Assembly: GCA_963575745.1 (NCBI GenBank)
Contig: CAUYUJ010004335.1
Span: 458,856 to 522,855, forward strand
Length of the DNA stretch: 64,000 nt
From: Prorocentrum cordatum
Taxonomy: Eukaryota; Sar; Dinophyceae; Prorocentrales; Prorocentraceae
Direction of reading: 5' to 3'
The notes beneath the pieces were generated by a model. That model worked only from the letters and a program-made list of their open reading frames with translations. It was not told the origin of the DNA and did not search any database. Each line of letters begins with the position of its first letter. Within the stretch, counting starts at the first letter, position 1. This document shows, piece by piece, positions 9,776-21,650 of this stretch. The position numbers were made by a program, and so were the translations under genes.

Positions 9776-11400
9776 TGGTTTTCATCTTCGTCGTCTTCAG
9801 GGTCGGCGGCACCGGCCGTAAGGCCTTCGCAATCTTAACAGACATGAAGAATCCCCTCGACCCCAAACCGAATGCCACATGGTCTCATGCCTCATTCCGA
9901 TTCGCCGACCGAGCAGACAGCGCAACTGGGCTACCAAGCGTCGACCACTGGACGCAACTTCCTTCCGACGGCACCCAGCGCAACTGGGCGACCAAGCGTC
10001 GACCAGGTCGTCCGCTGCGGCATTGGGCGATATCTGCGATTCAGATGGTTCTGTACTTCTACCCAAATGATCATTTCCTATGCGGACGGCGTGCAGGCTC
10101 CGCTTACGCTCCCGCTTTTTGGTTTGCCCACGCGTCCCTCCAGATGCATGGCCATGCTTGCTCGCTCGCATCCCATCAGCTGGGTATCCAGACACATGAA
10201 ACTACACGGCAGGCCTCTTGCGTGTCACTCTTCACTCCCACATGCCCTTTCGCGCCGAGCGCGTGCCACATGTTGAGCGCAAGATCTTTATGTGAGCGTC
10301 TTACACAGTGTTGCCACACGCGATCGCTTCATACAGTTACCATATGGTTAGCAGACCAAATTCACACTACGTGTCCCATCCCAGCCACCCTGGATGCGAG
10401 TATCGCAACAACATTCGATACAGAGACGAGGTTTCGGCAGACAGGCTTAGCTGCGCGCCAGAGTATCTCACATCACGAAACACGTTCTACAACGTGCTAG
10501 CACTTTCTCCGATGCCAGTCGTCCTCTTCCCTCTCGTCGTCGACGTGGTCCTCCTCCTCCTCCTCCCTCATTCCCCCACGTATGTGCACGAGACTGGATT
10601 CTGCTACATACGTACGTACACACCTACCACAACAACCCAACACGGCTAGAATCAAAAGTGGGACTACACGCAAACCATTGAACGAACACGTTCGGAATTG
10701 GGGCGCCTGCGTGTGCATGTGCCCGACTGGTGAGAGGAACAAACATAGAGATAACCAGATAGAGTGGTGCTGAACACGACGGCTAACAATAAAGGCGTGC
10801 GCGAACAGTGAGGCCGGGGATAGAAAGCCAACTCGCGCGCGCGGGGGAGGAGGGAACAACCTCCGCAGCGGGAGCAGAAACGCGCAGCGAACGCCTCTTC
10901 TGGCTGCCGGAGAGGAGACGGAGAAGGGGAATGCGAATGAGAAGGAGCAAGAAGCGCCTGTACGGCCACAACCTCATCGCTGGCCTCCTCGCACATGACG
11001 CCGAAAGTGTAGTCAGGCTCTGAGTCCTGAGCTTTGATTGCGGGTGAGGGCTCTCGTGCCCATCACTTACAAGAATTTGTGGGGGATACAGGGCAGGAGG
11101 TAGGGGTAGCGAGGGTCGATGTAAGATGAGGGCAGGGGGGAGAGGAGAGGTGAGGGAAACAGCGGAAGAGCGGAGGGGAAGAGGCAGGCCGTGGGGAACA
11201 AAAGGGGAGAGGGCGGCATGGGATGGGGGGGGGGAAGAGCGGAGAGAGAGGGAACAAGGGATGCAATGCAAGAGGAGGGAAGGGGGAGAACGGAGAGAGA
11301 AGAGAAGAAGGCAAGGAACGAAGGTGGGGCCGACATCAATCAGCCGACTGGGCATTGCGCCTGGCGGACACGTACTGACAGCTCCGCGTCGTCGCCGACA
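9776..11400. other. Unrecognised DNA with one local duplication
   Basis: No domain identified on either strand. A segment reading CAGCGCAACTGGGCNACCAA occurs at about 9,918 and again at about 9,977, each followed by GCGTCGACCA. From 11,060 to 11,330 the plus strand is GGGA/GAGA-rich purine sequence. Confidence 0.4.
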
Positions 11401-11479
11401 AAGCGACGGCAGCTGTGGTCGACCAGATCGCCTGCTCGAGGCCGCTCCCGACACCTTCTCCTGATTCCCCTTTTCCTCC

Positions 11480-11806
11480 TGTTGCTGCTCCTCCTCATCC
11501 CGCCTCCCCCTCGCCCGCCCCCTCTGGCGTCTGCTACGCCTGGTCCTGCTACTCCTGCATCCCCCGTCTCCTCTTCCACCGTAGCCTCTGGTTGTACTAA
11601 ACTATCGCCTTGTCGGGCTCCCGTCAGATCGATCGTCAAGAAAGCTTCGTTTGTCCTGAGGTCGAGGCCACCTTGAGGCGCTGGAAGAGTGCTGCTGGTG
11701 CTGCTACTCTGGATCGCAGCTTGCAGCTCTGCCAGCGAGCACGGCGACGCACAATTCAAGATCCTCGCGCCCTCGGGGCACGCTCTGGCCACCCGCGGGC
11801 TGTATC
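11480..11806 (-). CDS. Possible exon of an unassigned protein
   Basis: The minus strand has a long pyrimidine tract (plus 11,815-11,880) followed by GATACAG, a plausible 3' splice site. After it comes an open frame with balanced composition, containing LNCASPCSLAELQAAI, DLRTNEAFLTIDLTG and QPEATVEEETGDAG. This looks more protein-like than the opposite strand, but I know no family match. Exon limits are uncertain and the frame continues into Gly/Arg-rich low complexity. Confidence 0.3.
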
Positions 11807-12385
11807 TTCCAGAGGAGTCGGGGAGGGGAATGGAGGAGGGGAGGAGGGGAGGGGGGGGAGGGGAGGAGACACGGAGGAGGACAAGGCGGAAGTGGGTCGC
11901 CCGCCCGCGCCGGGTCCCTGCAGGACCGCGCGCCCTCCAGCCGGCTCTGGGCGGAAGCGACCAGCTGGCTCGCAAAGCGAGGCAGGGGAAGGAGGAGGAG
12001 GAGGAGGAGGACAGCAACGAGCAGACGTGGACCCACCTCCTCCTTCCCCTCGTTGTCGTCTCTTCGTCCGTCTCCTCCTCTGGCCCTCCTTTCCTCCCTC
12101 CTCAGTCTTGTCATTTCCCAAATCCTCCTGCCTCCCTCTTAACGCTGTCCTGGGCCACCCCGAAGAGATCTTGCGCCAGACATGGTTCGTGGCCTTGATT
12201 TCCCTTGGCGCTGAGCTGCTCGGGCGTCCACTTCGAAGTGTCTGAGGGTGCAGATTTGATATCGCGGCATGAGGCTGCTGCGCAGGGAACATTGGGAACC
12301 AACGTCCCTGAAAGCAGACAGTCGAGCGATTGCGACCGCGCACAAGTAGGCTTTTCACAAGAACAGCCTGGGGAGCTCGGGCATT
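11807..12385. other. Purine and pyrimidine tracts, no gene recognised
   Basis: GGA-rich on the plus strand at 11,820-11,880 and 11,990-12,015, TCC-rich at 12,035-12,110. The rest is non-repetitive but without a recognisable product. Confidence 0.4.
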
Positions 12386-12630
12386 GGGAGCTCCTTATGG
12401 GGCCACGAATCGTGTGAGGGGTGAACCGAAATTGGTGATGGTGATGGTGATCATGGCGGTCGTGATGATGATGACGATGGTGAAGACGATGATGATGGTG
12501 ATGCTGATGATGATGATAATGATGACGATGGGAGGAGGGAGGAGGAGGGGGAGGAAGAAGGAGGAGGAACACGTGCGGCACCGCCTCTTCAAAACGAGGA
12601 CCCAACATCACAGGATGGTTGGGAAAAACA
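12386..12630 (-). repeat. Dispersed repeat with conserved ends, copy 1
   Basis: The minus strand begins TTTTTCCCAACCATCCTGTG, continues through TTGGGTCCTCGTTTTGAAGA, and ends CGTGGCCCCATAAGGAGCTC. The first 49 nt match 29,942-29,990 at about 47 positions, in opposite orientation. Between the conserved ends lies an ATC/ACC trinucleotide core (12,434-12,535), whereas the other copy has a TCC core. Non-coding. Confidence 0.7.
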
Positions 12631-13320
12631 CAGAGACTGCCTTATCATTCCTGACCCCTGTCGGGGATCCCGCCTGTCCCTTATCCCAAACCCCTGGCGG
12701 GGGGCCCGCCCGAACGCCCCCTGGCGGTTCGCGCGCGGCGCAGGGGCCCCGCGGGAATCCACCGAAAGGTTTGTGATGCATTTTGTCAGCAGGTTGAGGG
12801 CGTTTTAAGATAGAAGTGGGCCTCGTACTCCAGCTTGATACTTATGTATGCCTCTACTTTTACGAGCGGGGGAGGAGGAAGACAGAGGGGAGGATGCTAA
12901 CGAGTAGGAGGTGGGAGTGCGGAGGCAGCGGAGGGGGAAGAGGAGGAAGAGGATGGTGTATGGCCGATCAGTTATCTCCCGCCAGGCTTTTCCACTGTCT
13001 GTGTTTCACGAGCATGTCCCCGAGAGGGGCAGACGTAAACGAGAGAAACGCCACAGGTATGAAACAGCTGTTCAATCGAAACCACCGATCCCGTAAACTG
13101 GCCCAAGACACTTGCGAACACCGTCCTTGACTCATCGACAATGAAACCGATGTTTCGGAACACCCATTGATACAATATCATACCGAAAACACGCCGCCAA
13201 AGCACGACAGAACTCATAAGGATAAGCATCGGCCATCTTGGAAACAATCCTGGAGCCTTTCATCTCGAGTGTCTCGTGATGAAGGCACGAGAAGCTGCAT
13301 GCACCTCCCCCTGATCATCG
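12631..13320. other. No recognised feature
   Basis: Downstream of the end of element 1. Short open frames only. I looked for terminal repeats matching the region near 18.4 kb and saw none. Confidence 0.35.
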
Positions 13321-13880
13321 AAACCCCAGCGGCTGCAAGTTGATATGGCAGCCCAAAAGCCTCGTAGACGTTCTCTATCGAGTGCCGAAAGCGCACATAT
13401 CAAAAACAACGACAATCACGCCAGGAAGCCCCCGGGTCCGCATCACTCGAGGCTGCCTCCAAATATGCGAGTTTGCTGGATTCTCGACGACCGCGGGGCA
13501 TCCGCGAAGGCGGCATTCACGAAATATAGATAGGGTAGCAGCACACAACTTATTTCCAATATCTACCTGTCGCTGGCAAGATTCGTCTAGTGTAGGGAGG
13601 CCTTCGGGGTGATCAGAAGTCTGGAGGGCAGGGGGGCCGTTCGGGCGATTGCGCGCCACGGAGAACGAGTTACACGGGGCCCCCATGAAGACGGCGATCA
13701 CAAACCCAGACCGAGACCACCCCTGGATAAGCCTGACCAAGGACAAAGCAGAGATATCATTATCAGGCCCATGGCGAATGTCGATTTCGAAAACTAGATG
13801 CCTCCCACACAGGGGCCGTCTCCACGTCTCGGAGAAGTGTCCCGATCCGGAGAAGATCTCGAGGATGGCTGGGCTACCAA
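13320..13880 (-). pseudogene. Cytosine-5-methyltransferase-like domain of element 1
   Basis: Directly after the recombinase, one frame step away, comes PAILEIFSGSGHFSETW (SAM-binding motif I, F-x-G-x-G). It is followed by FEIDIRHGPDNDI (motif II region), GAPCNSFSVARNRP (motif IV; the PC at 13,660-13,677 holds the catalytic Cys) and AVVENPANSHIW (motif VI, ENP). This motif set is that of C5-cytosine methyltransferases. The frame stops at 13,375 just after FDMCAFGTR, but a neighbouring frame continues as RERLRGFWAAISTCSRW, so one more indel is likely. Whether it methylates DNA or only keeps the fold cannot be told from sequence. Confidence 0.7.
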
Positions 13881-14930
13881 GAGATTTCGCAGCTCGCGGG
13901 AGGCATTCTCGAGGATGTCGCCGACGTTCGGGGCCGCCGTCTCCGCGGCGGTCATCGTGCTGAGGTCGAGCACGCTCAGCTGCTGATTGGTCCGACCGCC
14001 GTCCTCGTAGCGGGCCAGGCTCCTGTCGCGGGCCAGGCGGCTTCTCTTCCTGGCGCTGAGGAGCGACCTGGCCGTGCGGGGCAGGTCGCGCGACGCTCCT
14101 CCGTGGCGGAGGCGGCGCGGGCTGAACTCCCCGAGCATCGACAGGCCAGCGGCGGCGGCCGCCGTCTTCAGGGCGCGACTGCGCTGGGCCTGCCTGAACG
14201 GGGACACGAGGGGCGCGGCTGTGGTCCTGGGCCTCGAAGTTCGCGAGCACCATCGGGATCCACGGGGAGAACGGGCAGTCCGCCAACAGGCTCAAGTTCA
14301 CCTTTCCTGTCTTGGAGGTGTCGGCTCTCTCCCGCGGGCGCAGCAGGGTCGACCGGAAGCCGCCGGCGTCCGACGTCGGAGTCGCGCGTGAGGCCGAGGG
14401 AGTTGCGATGAACATGCCCTTTCAAGAGTAGGCGCCTGGTCGGGAGCAGGTAGGTCGTGAAAACGATGACGCTCGCAACGGCCTCTCGGACTTGGCCCGC
14501 CCCGATCATTGTGCTGGGAGCGCGGGCAGAGACCTACCCGCAGGCGCGGCAAGCGGTTCTGGGCCAGCACCGTGTGCTTCGATCCTGTCAAGGCTCGGGT
14601 GCTGCGCAGGAGCTCGAACACAGCGCCCAGTAGGAAGGTCCAATAGTAGCGAAGCCCTGCCATCAGCTTCGTCGGAACGTAGGCGAGCTCGCCCGCGAAG
14701 AAGTTCTCGTACCTGTACGTTATCAAGGCAGAGTCTATCGGTGGAGCTGACGTCGTGAGCTCCTTCAAGCCCAGGGCCAAACCGCGGGTCAGACACGACG
14801 GGCGGAAGGCGCTCACATACGCGTGGCAGTCGCGGGCGGCCTCCGCGGTGATGCTCTGAAGCTCGAGGAACGACGGTTGCTCGGCAGTCGGCGAGGCGAC
14901 AGCGGCGAGCGAGGGCGCTCTGCCCCGCTG
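13880..14930 (-). pseudogene. Tyrosine recombinase of element 1
   Basis: The N-terminal core-binding part contains LELQSITAEAARDCHAYV and ALITYRYENFFAGELAYV followed by KLMAGLRYYW. After a frame change comes a KTGKVNLSLLADCPFSPW segment, matching the KTG strand of these recombinases. The catalytic C-terminus reads RRLRHGGASRDL (LRHGG at 14,091-14,111; the L-R-H-x-G box) and then SLARYEDGG, whose Tyr codon (14,007-14,009) is the expected nucleophile. It would integrate a circular cDNA by strand exchange. Key residues are intact but the frame is broken at least twice. Confidence 0.75.
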
Positions 14931-15199
14931 AGCCGCATTCTCCTCCGCGGCGCCGGGGCCGTGGAGCGCCCGCTCGCGGCGCGGCCTCGACCTGGCTGGT
15001 GCTGCCAAGTCTGGCGTCGCCGTGGAGCGCCTGGGGGTGCCCGCTCGAGCCCCCTGGGGGCGCGCCGCCGGCGCCGGGGTCGCAGCCGCGCCCGTGGCCG
15101 CAGAAGCCATCGCGGAGGACGCCGAGGCCGTCTGGGCCGAGTGCCGCGACTGGGTTCGGTGCAGCATTGAAGCGAAAAGTGCCAACCCGACCGCGAAAG

Positions 15200-15780
15200 G
15201 CGGCGTCGGCTGCATTGGGCTCGGACGGGGCCCATCTCCAACCGACGTAAAAATTCAATCCAACAAGGAGGGCTGCGATTTGGTGTCAACGCAGAAGCAA
15301 GCCAGGGCTCGGTGATCGCCCCTTCGTACTGCAAGAATAAGCGCCATGCTGTCATTCAGGATCAGGTGCTTGCGACCGAAATTCGAGACGTTCCGAACGA
15401 TGTGTTTCACCGTGAGCACCAGAGCCCGGGCCTCCAAGGCGACCTGGGCCTCCGAGCGGGACCACTTCTTGGACGTCACGAGGGACCAGTCGCTGCCGCG
15501 CATGGACTCGGGGACCTCGGGAAACGGGCCCTCGGGACCTCGGAGTCCCAAGGAGTGGCGGTGACGCCGCCGCTGACCGAGCACTTCAAGGCGGAATCCC
15601 GTGGCTTGACGAGGGCCTCGTGGGCCGCCAGGCACCGCGTGCGCTCCGAGTAGTGGCCCACCTCCTGAACGTCCTCCTGGGCACGAGGCCCCCTCGCCAC
15701 ACCTGCGCCCCGCCATGATGCATCCGCGCAGTAGACCCTCGGGGCCCAGGCGGCGTCGACGTCGCGGAAAGCGAGGGTGG
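15200..15780 (-). pseudogene. RNase H domain of element 1
   Basis: Three pieces in different frames. First comes RVYCADASWRGAGVARG, the first strand with its catalytic Asp in a D-A-S context. Then follow SRSEAQVALEARALVLTVKH and KHLILNDSMALILAVRRGDH, carrying the Glu helix and the second Asp. Last is FYVGWRWAPSEPNAAD, equivalent to the W-x-PSE-x-N-x-AD motif that ends RNase H in DIRS-order elements. The usual D-x-PSR after it is altered to DAAFRG. It would degrade RNA in the RNA-DNA hybrid during cDNA synthesis. Confidence 0.7.
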
Positions 15781-16119
15781 CGAGGGCGGCCACCAACGAA
15801 GTTCCCGTCTCACAGACTTCCGCAATGGACGAGAGAGGTGACCAGCGCTCTCGATGAAGGCGCATGAGGCCTGCAGGCATGATGGCAACCCGCGGCGCAG
15901 CACTGCGCGGGACGAGAAATGCGACGCGGCGGCCCGAACAAGATCCCCAGAGGCGTGGCTCATGTTCGCCACCGCCACACACCCCATTCGGACGCGCCAG
16001 CCTACGCTGTGACTGATCCCGACAATCGGCACGTTGGAGTCGAAGGTCCAACCGAGAACACCCCCGCCGGCTGACGCCGTCGCGCCGTGAGCACGCAGCC
16101 CAGCCTCATGGAGGCTGCG

Positions 16120-16902
16120 GTCAACCGGCTCAGTCACTGCTAGGGTCGGACCCTCGGACAGACCCAGAGCCACGAAATTGTCGACGTACTTCGCGTGTGA
16201 CACCTGGGAGGAAAACCGCGCCAGGCGGACGGGGAGACGAGCATCATCGGAAGCCAATCTAGGAGAGGCAAGAGTATTCAAGAGGGCGAGGTATTCCATA
16301 ATTCTATGGCAAATCCAAAGGCTATGCTTCCAACCCATGGGAGCGGCGGTAAAGCGAGGGGCAACACAGTCGCTGGGCCGCAGCGGGCCACCATCATTGT
16401 CGGCTGATACTCCCTAGACACCCTCTCTGATCCGAGGAAGCCCGAAGTGCAGCCAAGAATCCCGAGGTAGCTGAATGCCATAGAACGCGTTCTCTCTATC
16501 TGTCTCCCCACTGTAGATAGGCCCCCCGCTGTCGACCTCCAAAGCTGAGAAATCTGAGCCCGTTGCAAGGTCAACGTGCGGGGTGTCGCCGACATGCCCC
16601 CCTGCCGCCCGGCCGTCCAAGATGAGACGCATGTCGCCGTTCTTTTTCGCCGCGAAGAAGACGCCCGCGCGAGCGATGGAGTCGCCTCCGCGCAACCAGG
16701 CTGGACCCAAGAAGCTGATGCAGACATCGGTCATGCAGTCTAGGATGAGAACGAAGGTAGGGATCGTTGTAGATTCTGGGAGGTTTGGATCAGGACGTCG
16801 AAGCGCGTTGAGCTCGTCAGCCATGGCGGAGCCGATCGCACCGCCCAATTGCAAAAGTCGCGTTGGCGACAAGCCGCGAGGAGGAAGAGCGGCGCGATAC
16901 AT
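16120..16902 (-). pseudogene. Reverse transcriptase of element 1
   Basis: The fingers region reads GVFFAAKKNGDMRLILDGRA, matching the RT pattern FF-x-x-KK-x-G-x-x-RLI-x-D-x-R. It is followed by an A-box-like ENAFYGIQLP segment. After a frame change near 16,414, the sequence has APMGWKHSLWICHRIMEYLA, the B-box region (PMGW-x-x-AL in relatives). The catalytic C-box is AKYVDNFVALG, with YVDN at 16,177-16,188 in place of the usual YVDD. At least one frameshift separates fingers and palm, so this copy should not give active enzyme as read. Confidence 0.75.
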
Positions 16903-17426
16903 ACTGGCCTCGCAGAGGGGGGCATTCAGCTACCAACTGTGGAGTCACCAGGGTTAATGCGGAGCTCTCGTAAGGCCACTGCAGAGGCAAGATCTTCAGG
17001 GGGCCATCCAAAACGTTCGACAGCACCTCTGACATGAGTAAGATAGCCCCCCTGGGCCATGGATGCCGCATGATCCACCCGAGAAGCACCGGCCCCATGC
17101 ATGTCATTCAAGACTGTCGCAACATCCGAGGCCGAAGAAGCAGCCCGGCGTGTGGACTCAAGTCTCCTACGAACTTTGCGAGAGACGGAGGTCCTGATGG
17201 GGGTCAGGAGAGGCCGGCGCGGCTCGATGGCAGGCTCGCGCCATGGGACCAGGCGCCGCGCGGCGGCGAGAGCCTATGAGACATGGAAGGGGGGCGGAGC
17301 GTGCCACGCAACCTGGCAAAGACTGGCTGAAAATCAAGACGCCTGCCACAGCGCGTCTGGCCCCGAAAAGGGGGGGGATGATCACCAGCAACGCGTTGGG
17401 GCGCTTTGCCGGCAGGCGCAAGGGAC

Positions 17427-17975
17427 TCAGGAGGCTGGGCCCGCATCGCCCCGTTCTTCTCGGGCTCTGCGGACCTGCTTGAGGATGTTGGCGCCCCGCT
17501 CCACCTGCTTGCCAACCCACTCGACGAGGGCAGGAGAGACGATGACCTCTCCCGCATCACGCTGACCACGAAACACATCGTACTCGACGAGGTAGCCGAA
17601 GGCGCTAGTGATGACACCGCGGGCTTCACGCTCACGACCCTTCTTACCACGGCCTGCTCGCTCACTGCCTGAACTCTCTGAGGGGTCCGTGAACGCATCA
17701 TGCTTAGGGTGCGCGTACTCGACCAGCTGCAACTCCCTCATGAGACTCTCGATCCCTGCATCATTCGGCAAGTCGGGGCACTCATAGCACCCGAGAGTCT
17801 CCGAAGCCTTCAATCCGAACTCGAGCATGCTGGCTCCCCAACCTCTTTTGTGCAACGGGTGGAACATCACAAGGAGGCGGTGGTGGTCGAGCGGCCCGAC
17901 ACTTCGCCCGTCGATCCAGCGGCAGCACCACAGCGCTGCGCGTGGGCCCTCGATCGCCCAGTCGAGGAAGGCGAT
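17427..17975 (-). pseudogene. gag-like protein of element 1
   Basis: An open minus-strand frame of about 180 codons, bounded upstream by a stop at 17,976-17,978. It carries FLDWAIEGPRAALWC, then GASMLEFGLKASETLG, then RELQLVEYAHP, and ends VEWVGKQVERGANILKQVRR. The order of a W-x-GPR block, a Q-x-(I/V)E block and a final ILKQVRKAREE-like helix is the pattern I associate with gag regions of dinoflagellate YR elements. Its role would be RNA binding and particle assembly. The same blocks occur in element 2 at 52.7-53.3 kb, which supports the call. Two adjacent Met codons begin at 17,870, but they lie inside the conserved region and so are probably not the real start. Confidence 0.6.
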
Positions 17976-20929
17976 CTATGTCAGCGCTGAGACCACATCG
18001 CGCCATGGACGACGAGCTCGAAACCCATCGATCGAGATCGCCGAGGGGGCTACTCGTATATCTGGTCGGATCGGGTCAAACGCACCAAAACGGCTCCATT
18101 ACCAGCAGGGATGTGGACTCCGGTGCCTCCAGCTCAGGCTACGCGACGACTGGAGCATTCAGCGCCAGCGGCGCGCCCGCTGCCCCAGGCAGCGCAGCGG
18201 CAGCGCCGCCAAGTCCAGCGGGCAGGCCAGCGGCCACAGGTGCAGCGAGGGCGGCAGTGGGCAGCGGCGCCGCCAAAGCGGCCGCGGGCCCCATGGGCCC
18301 CGCTGCCTGCGCGGCCAGCGCGCCCGGCGGGGCCAGCGCCACCAGGGCGGCGGCGGCAGTGCCAGCGCTGGCGCAAGGTGGTAGAACCCACCTCTTTCTG
18401 TAGAAAAGAAAACTAATCACTGCTCAATTTGAAGTTGCCCACCCCACTACTCGCGCAAACATCCCACCCGCCCGCCCGCAGCTTGGTTTGCAAACCCCAT
18501 GCGGCGGCGATTGTGATGAGTGCTTCGCGCTGGCTGGTGCATCTCTGCGGCCGCGACAGCCCGCGCATGCGCGCGCGTGCGCTTTGGCGCGACCGATGAG
18601 GCCGCGGCGGCGCTGGCCGCCGGGCGCGTCCCAGTGGGCGCTTCATTGCGAGTCGGCGACTTGGGCGGGCGCGGCATCGCGGCAACGTCGGCAGCAGTAG
18701 ACGCGGCGATGATAGCAGCGGCGCTGGCGGCGATGCTGACATCGACGACCGCGGCCAGTGACGGCGCGGATGCTGTTCGCGCCAGCGGCGATGACGGCGC
18801 CCTCGCGTCGGCGATGAAAGTTTCGAAAGAGTTCGGCATGCGCGCGCGGCCGACGCGCGAGTGGCCCGCGTGTGTTCTTGTCACGCGGGTCGCGCATCCC
18901 CAGATGCGAATGATGTCGGCGCGTGGCCCCAGGAGCCCGCTCGGCGTACTTCCATGGAATTTTCGAAAAAGTGCGGCCCACAAGAGTTCGCAAGAGCGCG
19001 CGCGCAAGCTTCTTTTTGAAAACTGACGTTGCGAAACCGGGTGTTTTGAATTGTGGTTGTTGGACATTCGGTTTTGAAGTCGTTGCGAAGCCGAGCGTTT
19101 GTGAAGGGTTTCGGCATGCGCGCGCGCACTTCGCCCCGTGTTTTCCAAAGGATTCTCGCGACGGCGCGCGCGCAGAGGTGTTCGAGCGATCTCGACATGC
19201 GCGCGCGAAGTCCGTTCGGTAGCATCTTCTGGACATGTGGGAAACGCCGGTGGCTTTCTCGTGGATTCGCAAGAGCGCGCTTTTGCGTGTGTGTGGGGTG
19301 TTTGAAATTTTTTTGTTGCAAAAAACTGGCGAATAGCGTTGCGAAGGCGTGTCTGTATGTGTTTTGGACACTCGGTTTTGACATCCTTCCGAAATCGCAT
19401 GTCTTTTGCGCTATGTGACATTTTTTTTTAAAGGGATGCTTGACAACTGATGATGTGCGATAGACGAGTGCGCGCGCGTGCTATTTTCTGCAAGAAAGAC
19501 GGCGGGGGTGGTCGATGCCGTCTCGGCTGGGATGGTATGAATTCACATCTAGGTGGGCGATGGGGCAGAAGCGCATCTAAATTTCAATGCGAAAGGGGGT
19601 GGGGTGTGTATGTGTGGAAGATAAAGCGGGGGTGGTGGTGGTGGTGGAATCTATTCGTCTGATAGGAAAGAGAAATCACCTTGCCGAACTTGAAATTGCA
19701 ACTTCCACTGCTCGCGCAAACATCCCGCCCGCCCACCCGCAACTTGGTTTGCAAAACCCACGCGGCGGCGATCGCGATGCGTGCATGGTGTTGGCTGGTG
19801 CGTCCCTGCGGCCGCGCTAACCCGCGCCTGCTCGCGCGCGCGGCGGCCGGGTAGTTGGGCGCGACCGACGCGGCCGCGGTGGCGCTGACCGCCAGACGCA
19901 TCCCAGCGGGCATTTCACTGCGAGTCGGCGATTTGGGCGGGCGCGGTATCATGGCAACGTCGGCAACGGTAGACGCGATGATGATCGTGGCGGTGTTGGC
20001 GGCAATGACGACGGCGGCGACGGCGCGGCTAGCGACGCCGCCGATGCTGATCACGCCGGCGACGATGACTGCGCCCTCGCATCGGCGATGAAGGTCCCGG
20101 AAGGAGTTCGACGTGTGCGCGCGGTCGACGCGCGAGAGTTGCCCGCGTGATTTTATTTGACTCGGATCATTCCCCCCGGGCACGCGCGCCAGGGCGTTCG
20201 ACTGATTCCTACGCGCGGCGCGCGCGCGACGACGCGCGCATGCGCTGCGTCTCATCTTTGCAAAATGACTCTCGCGACAGCACGCGCGCAGGGGCGTTCA
20301 AACGATTTCGACGAACGCGCGAAACCATATTGGTTGCACTTTATGAAACTGCTGAAGCACACTTGGTTTTCTTATGAATTCGCAAGAGCACGGGCGCACG
20401 TTTTTTTGAACATCAGTGTTGCGAAACCATTTTGTTTAAATCTGTTTGTTGGACACTCGGTTTCGGGATCCCTCCGCAACTTAAGGTTTTTGAAGGATTT
20501 CGGCATGCGCGCGCGACGGCGCGCGTGTGTGCACTTCGTCTCATGTTTTGCAAGGGAGTCTTGACAACTTATGATGTTTGGTAAACGAGTGAATGCGCAT
20601 GGCATGTTTTGCAGAGGATGGCGGGAGGGTCGATACCGGTTGGGCTGGGATGGTATAAGTTCATATTTCGAATGGACGATGGTACAGAATCGTGTGTAAA
20701 TTGCAATACGAAAAGGGAGCGATAATCCCAGAGGGGGGTAACATCTATTCTATTTTCAGGACGGAGAACGTGTGCGATGCAACCTATGTCATGCAATTGA
20801 CTACCCTGCATCGCGCTTGACCACTCCACTGCTCGCGCAAACATCCCACCCACCCACCCGCAACTTGGTTTGCAAAATCTCTTAAGACCGTGACTGTGGG
20901 TACCAAATTGCACTTGGCAGCGGCAGCGA

Positions 20930-21615
20930 CGCCGACAACGACAGCGACAACGACTTCGACGACTTCGACGACGCCGACAACGACGACGACGACGACACCG
21001 ACGACGACGACGACGACGCCGACGCCGACGACGACGACGACGATGACAACGATGACGACGACGACGACGCCGACGACGACGACGACAACGACGACACCGA
21101 CGACGACGACGTCAACGACGCCGACGCCGACGACGACGAAGACGGCGGCGACGACGACGACGCCGACGCGACCACAACGAAGACGACGCCGACGCCGACG
21201 CCGACGACGACGACGATGACGACGACGACGTCGCCAACGAAGACGACGACGAGGGAGGAGAGAGGACGACGACGGCGACAACGACGACAACGACGACAAC
21301 AACGACAACGACGAGGGAAGAGGGAGGACGGCGACGACGCGAACGACGAAGAAGGAGGGAGGAACGACGGCGACGCCAACGACGACAACGGCGAGGGAGG
21401 AGGGAAGACGACGACGACAACGACGACGACGACGACGGCGAAGAAATAGGAGGGACGACGACGAGACGCCGACGACGGACGACGACGACGACGTGGAAGG
21501 AGGAGGAAGGACGACCACGGCGACAACGACGACGGAAACGACCACGACGCCAAAGAGGACGACGACGACGAACACGAGGAAAGACAGAGGACGACGTAGG
21601 CGACGAGGGAGGAGG

Positions 21616-21649
<34 letters not shown>

Positions 21650-21650
21650 C
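20930..21650 (+). repeat. (GAC)n-rich core of repeat unit 3
   Basis: GAC/GACGAC trinucleotides with GCC, AAC and GGAGGGAGGAC interruptions over about 700 bp. Equivalent cores lie at 22,440-22,935 and 23,735-24,540. Poly-Asp, poly-Thr or poly-Ser frames result. Confidence 0.9.

Larger units (their letters stand above)
13320..18420 (-). mobile_element. DIRS-order retroelement 1 (gag-RT-RNase H-YR-methyltransferase), degenerate
   Basis: On the minus strand five retroelement modules follow each other: gag-like (17.4-18.0 kb), RT (16.1-16.9), RNase H (15.2-15.8), tyrosine recombinase (13.9-14.9) and a cytosine-5-methyltransferase-like domain (13.3-13.9). This set, with a tyrosine recombinase in place of a DDE integrase, is the signature of DIRS-order elements. 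The frame changes between and within modules at least six times. An Ala/Pro-rich frame at 18.1-18.4 kb may be the gag N-terminus. I saw no terminal repeats, so the ends are approximate. Confidence 0.8.

Noticed and set aside
12395-12611. His-rich metal-binding-like peptide on the minus strand
   Set aside because: Encoded by the ATC/ACC core of a dispersed repeat; no conserved flanking domain.
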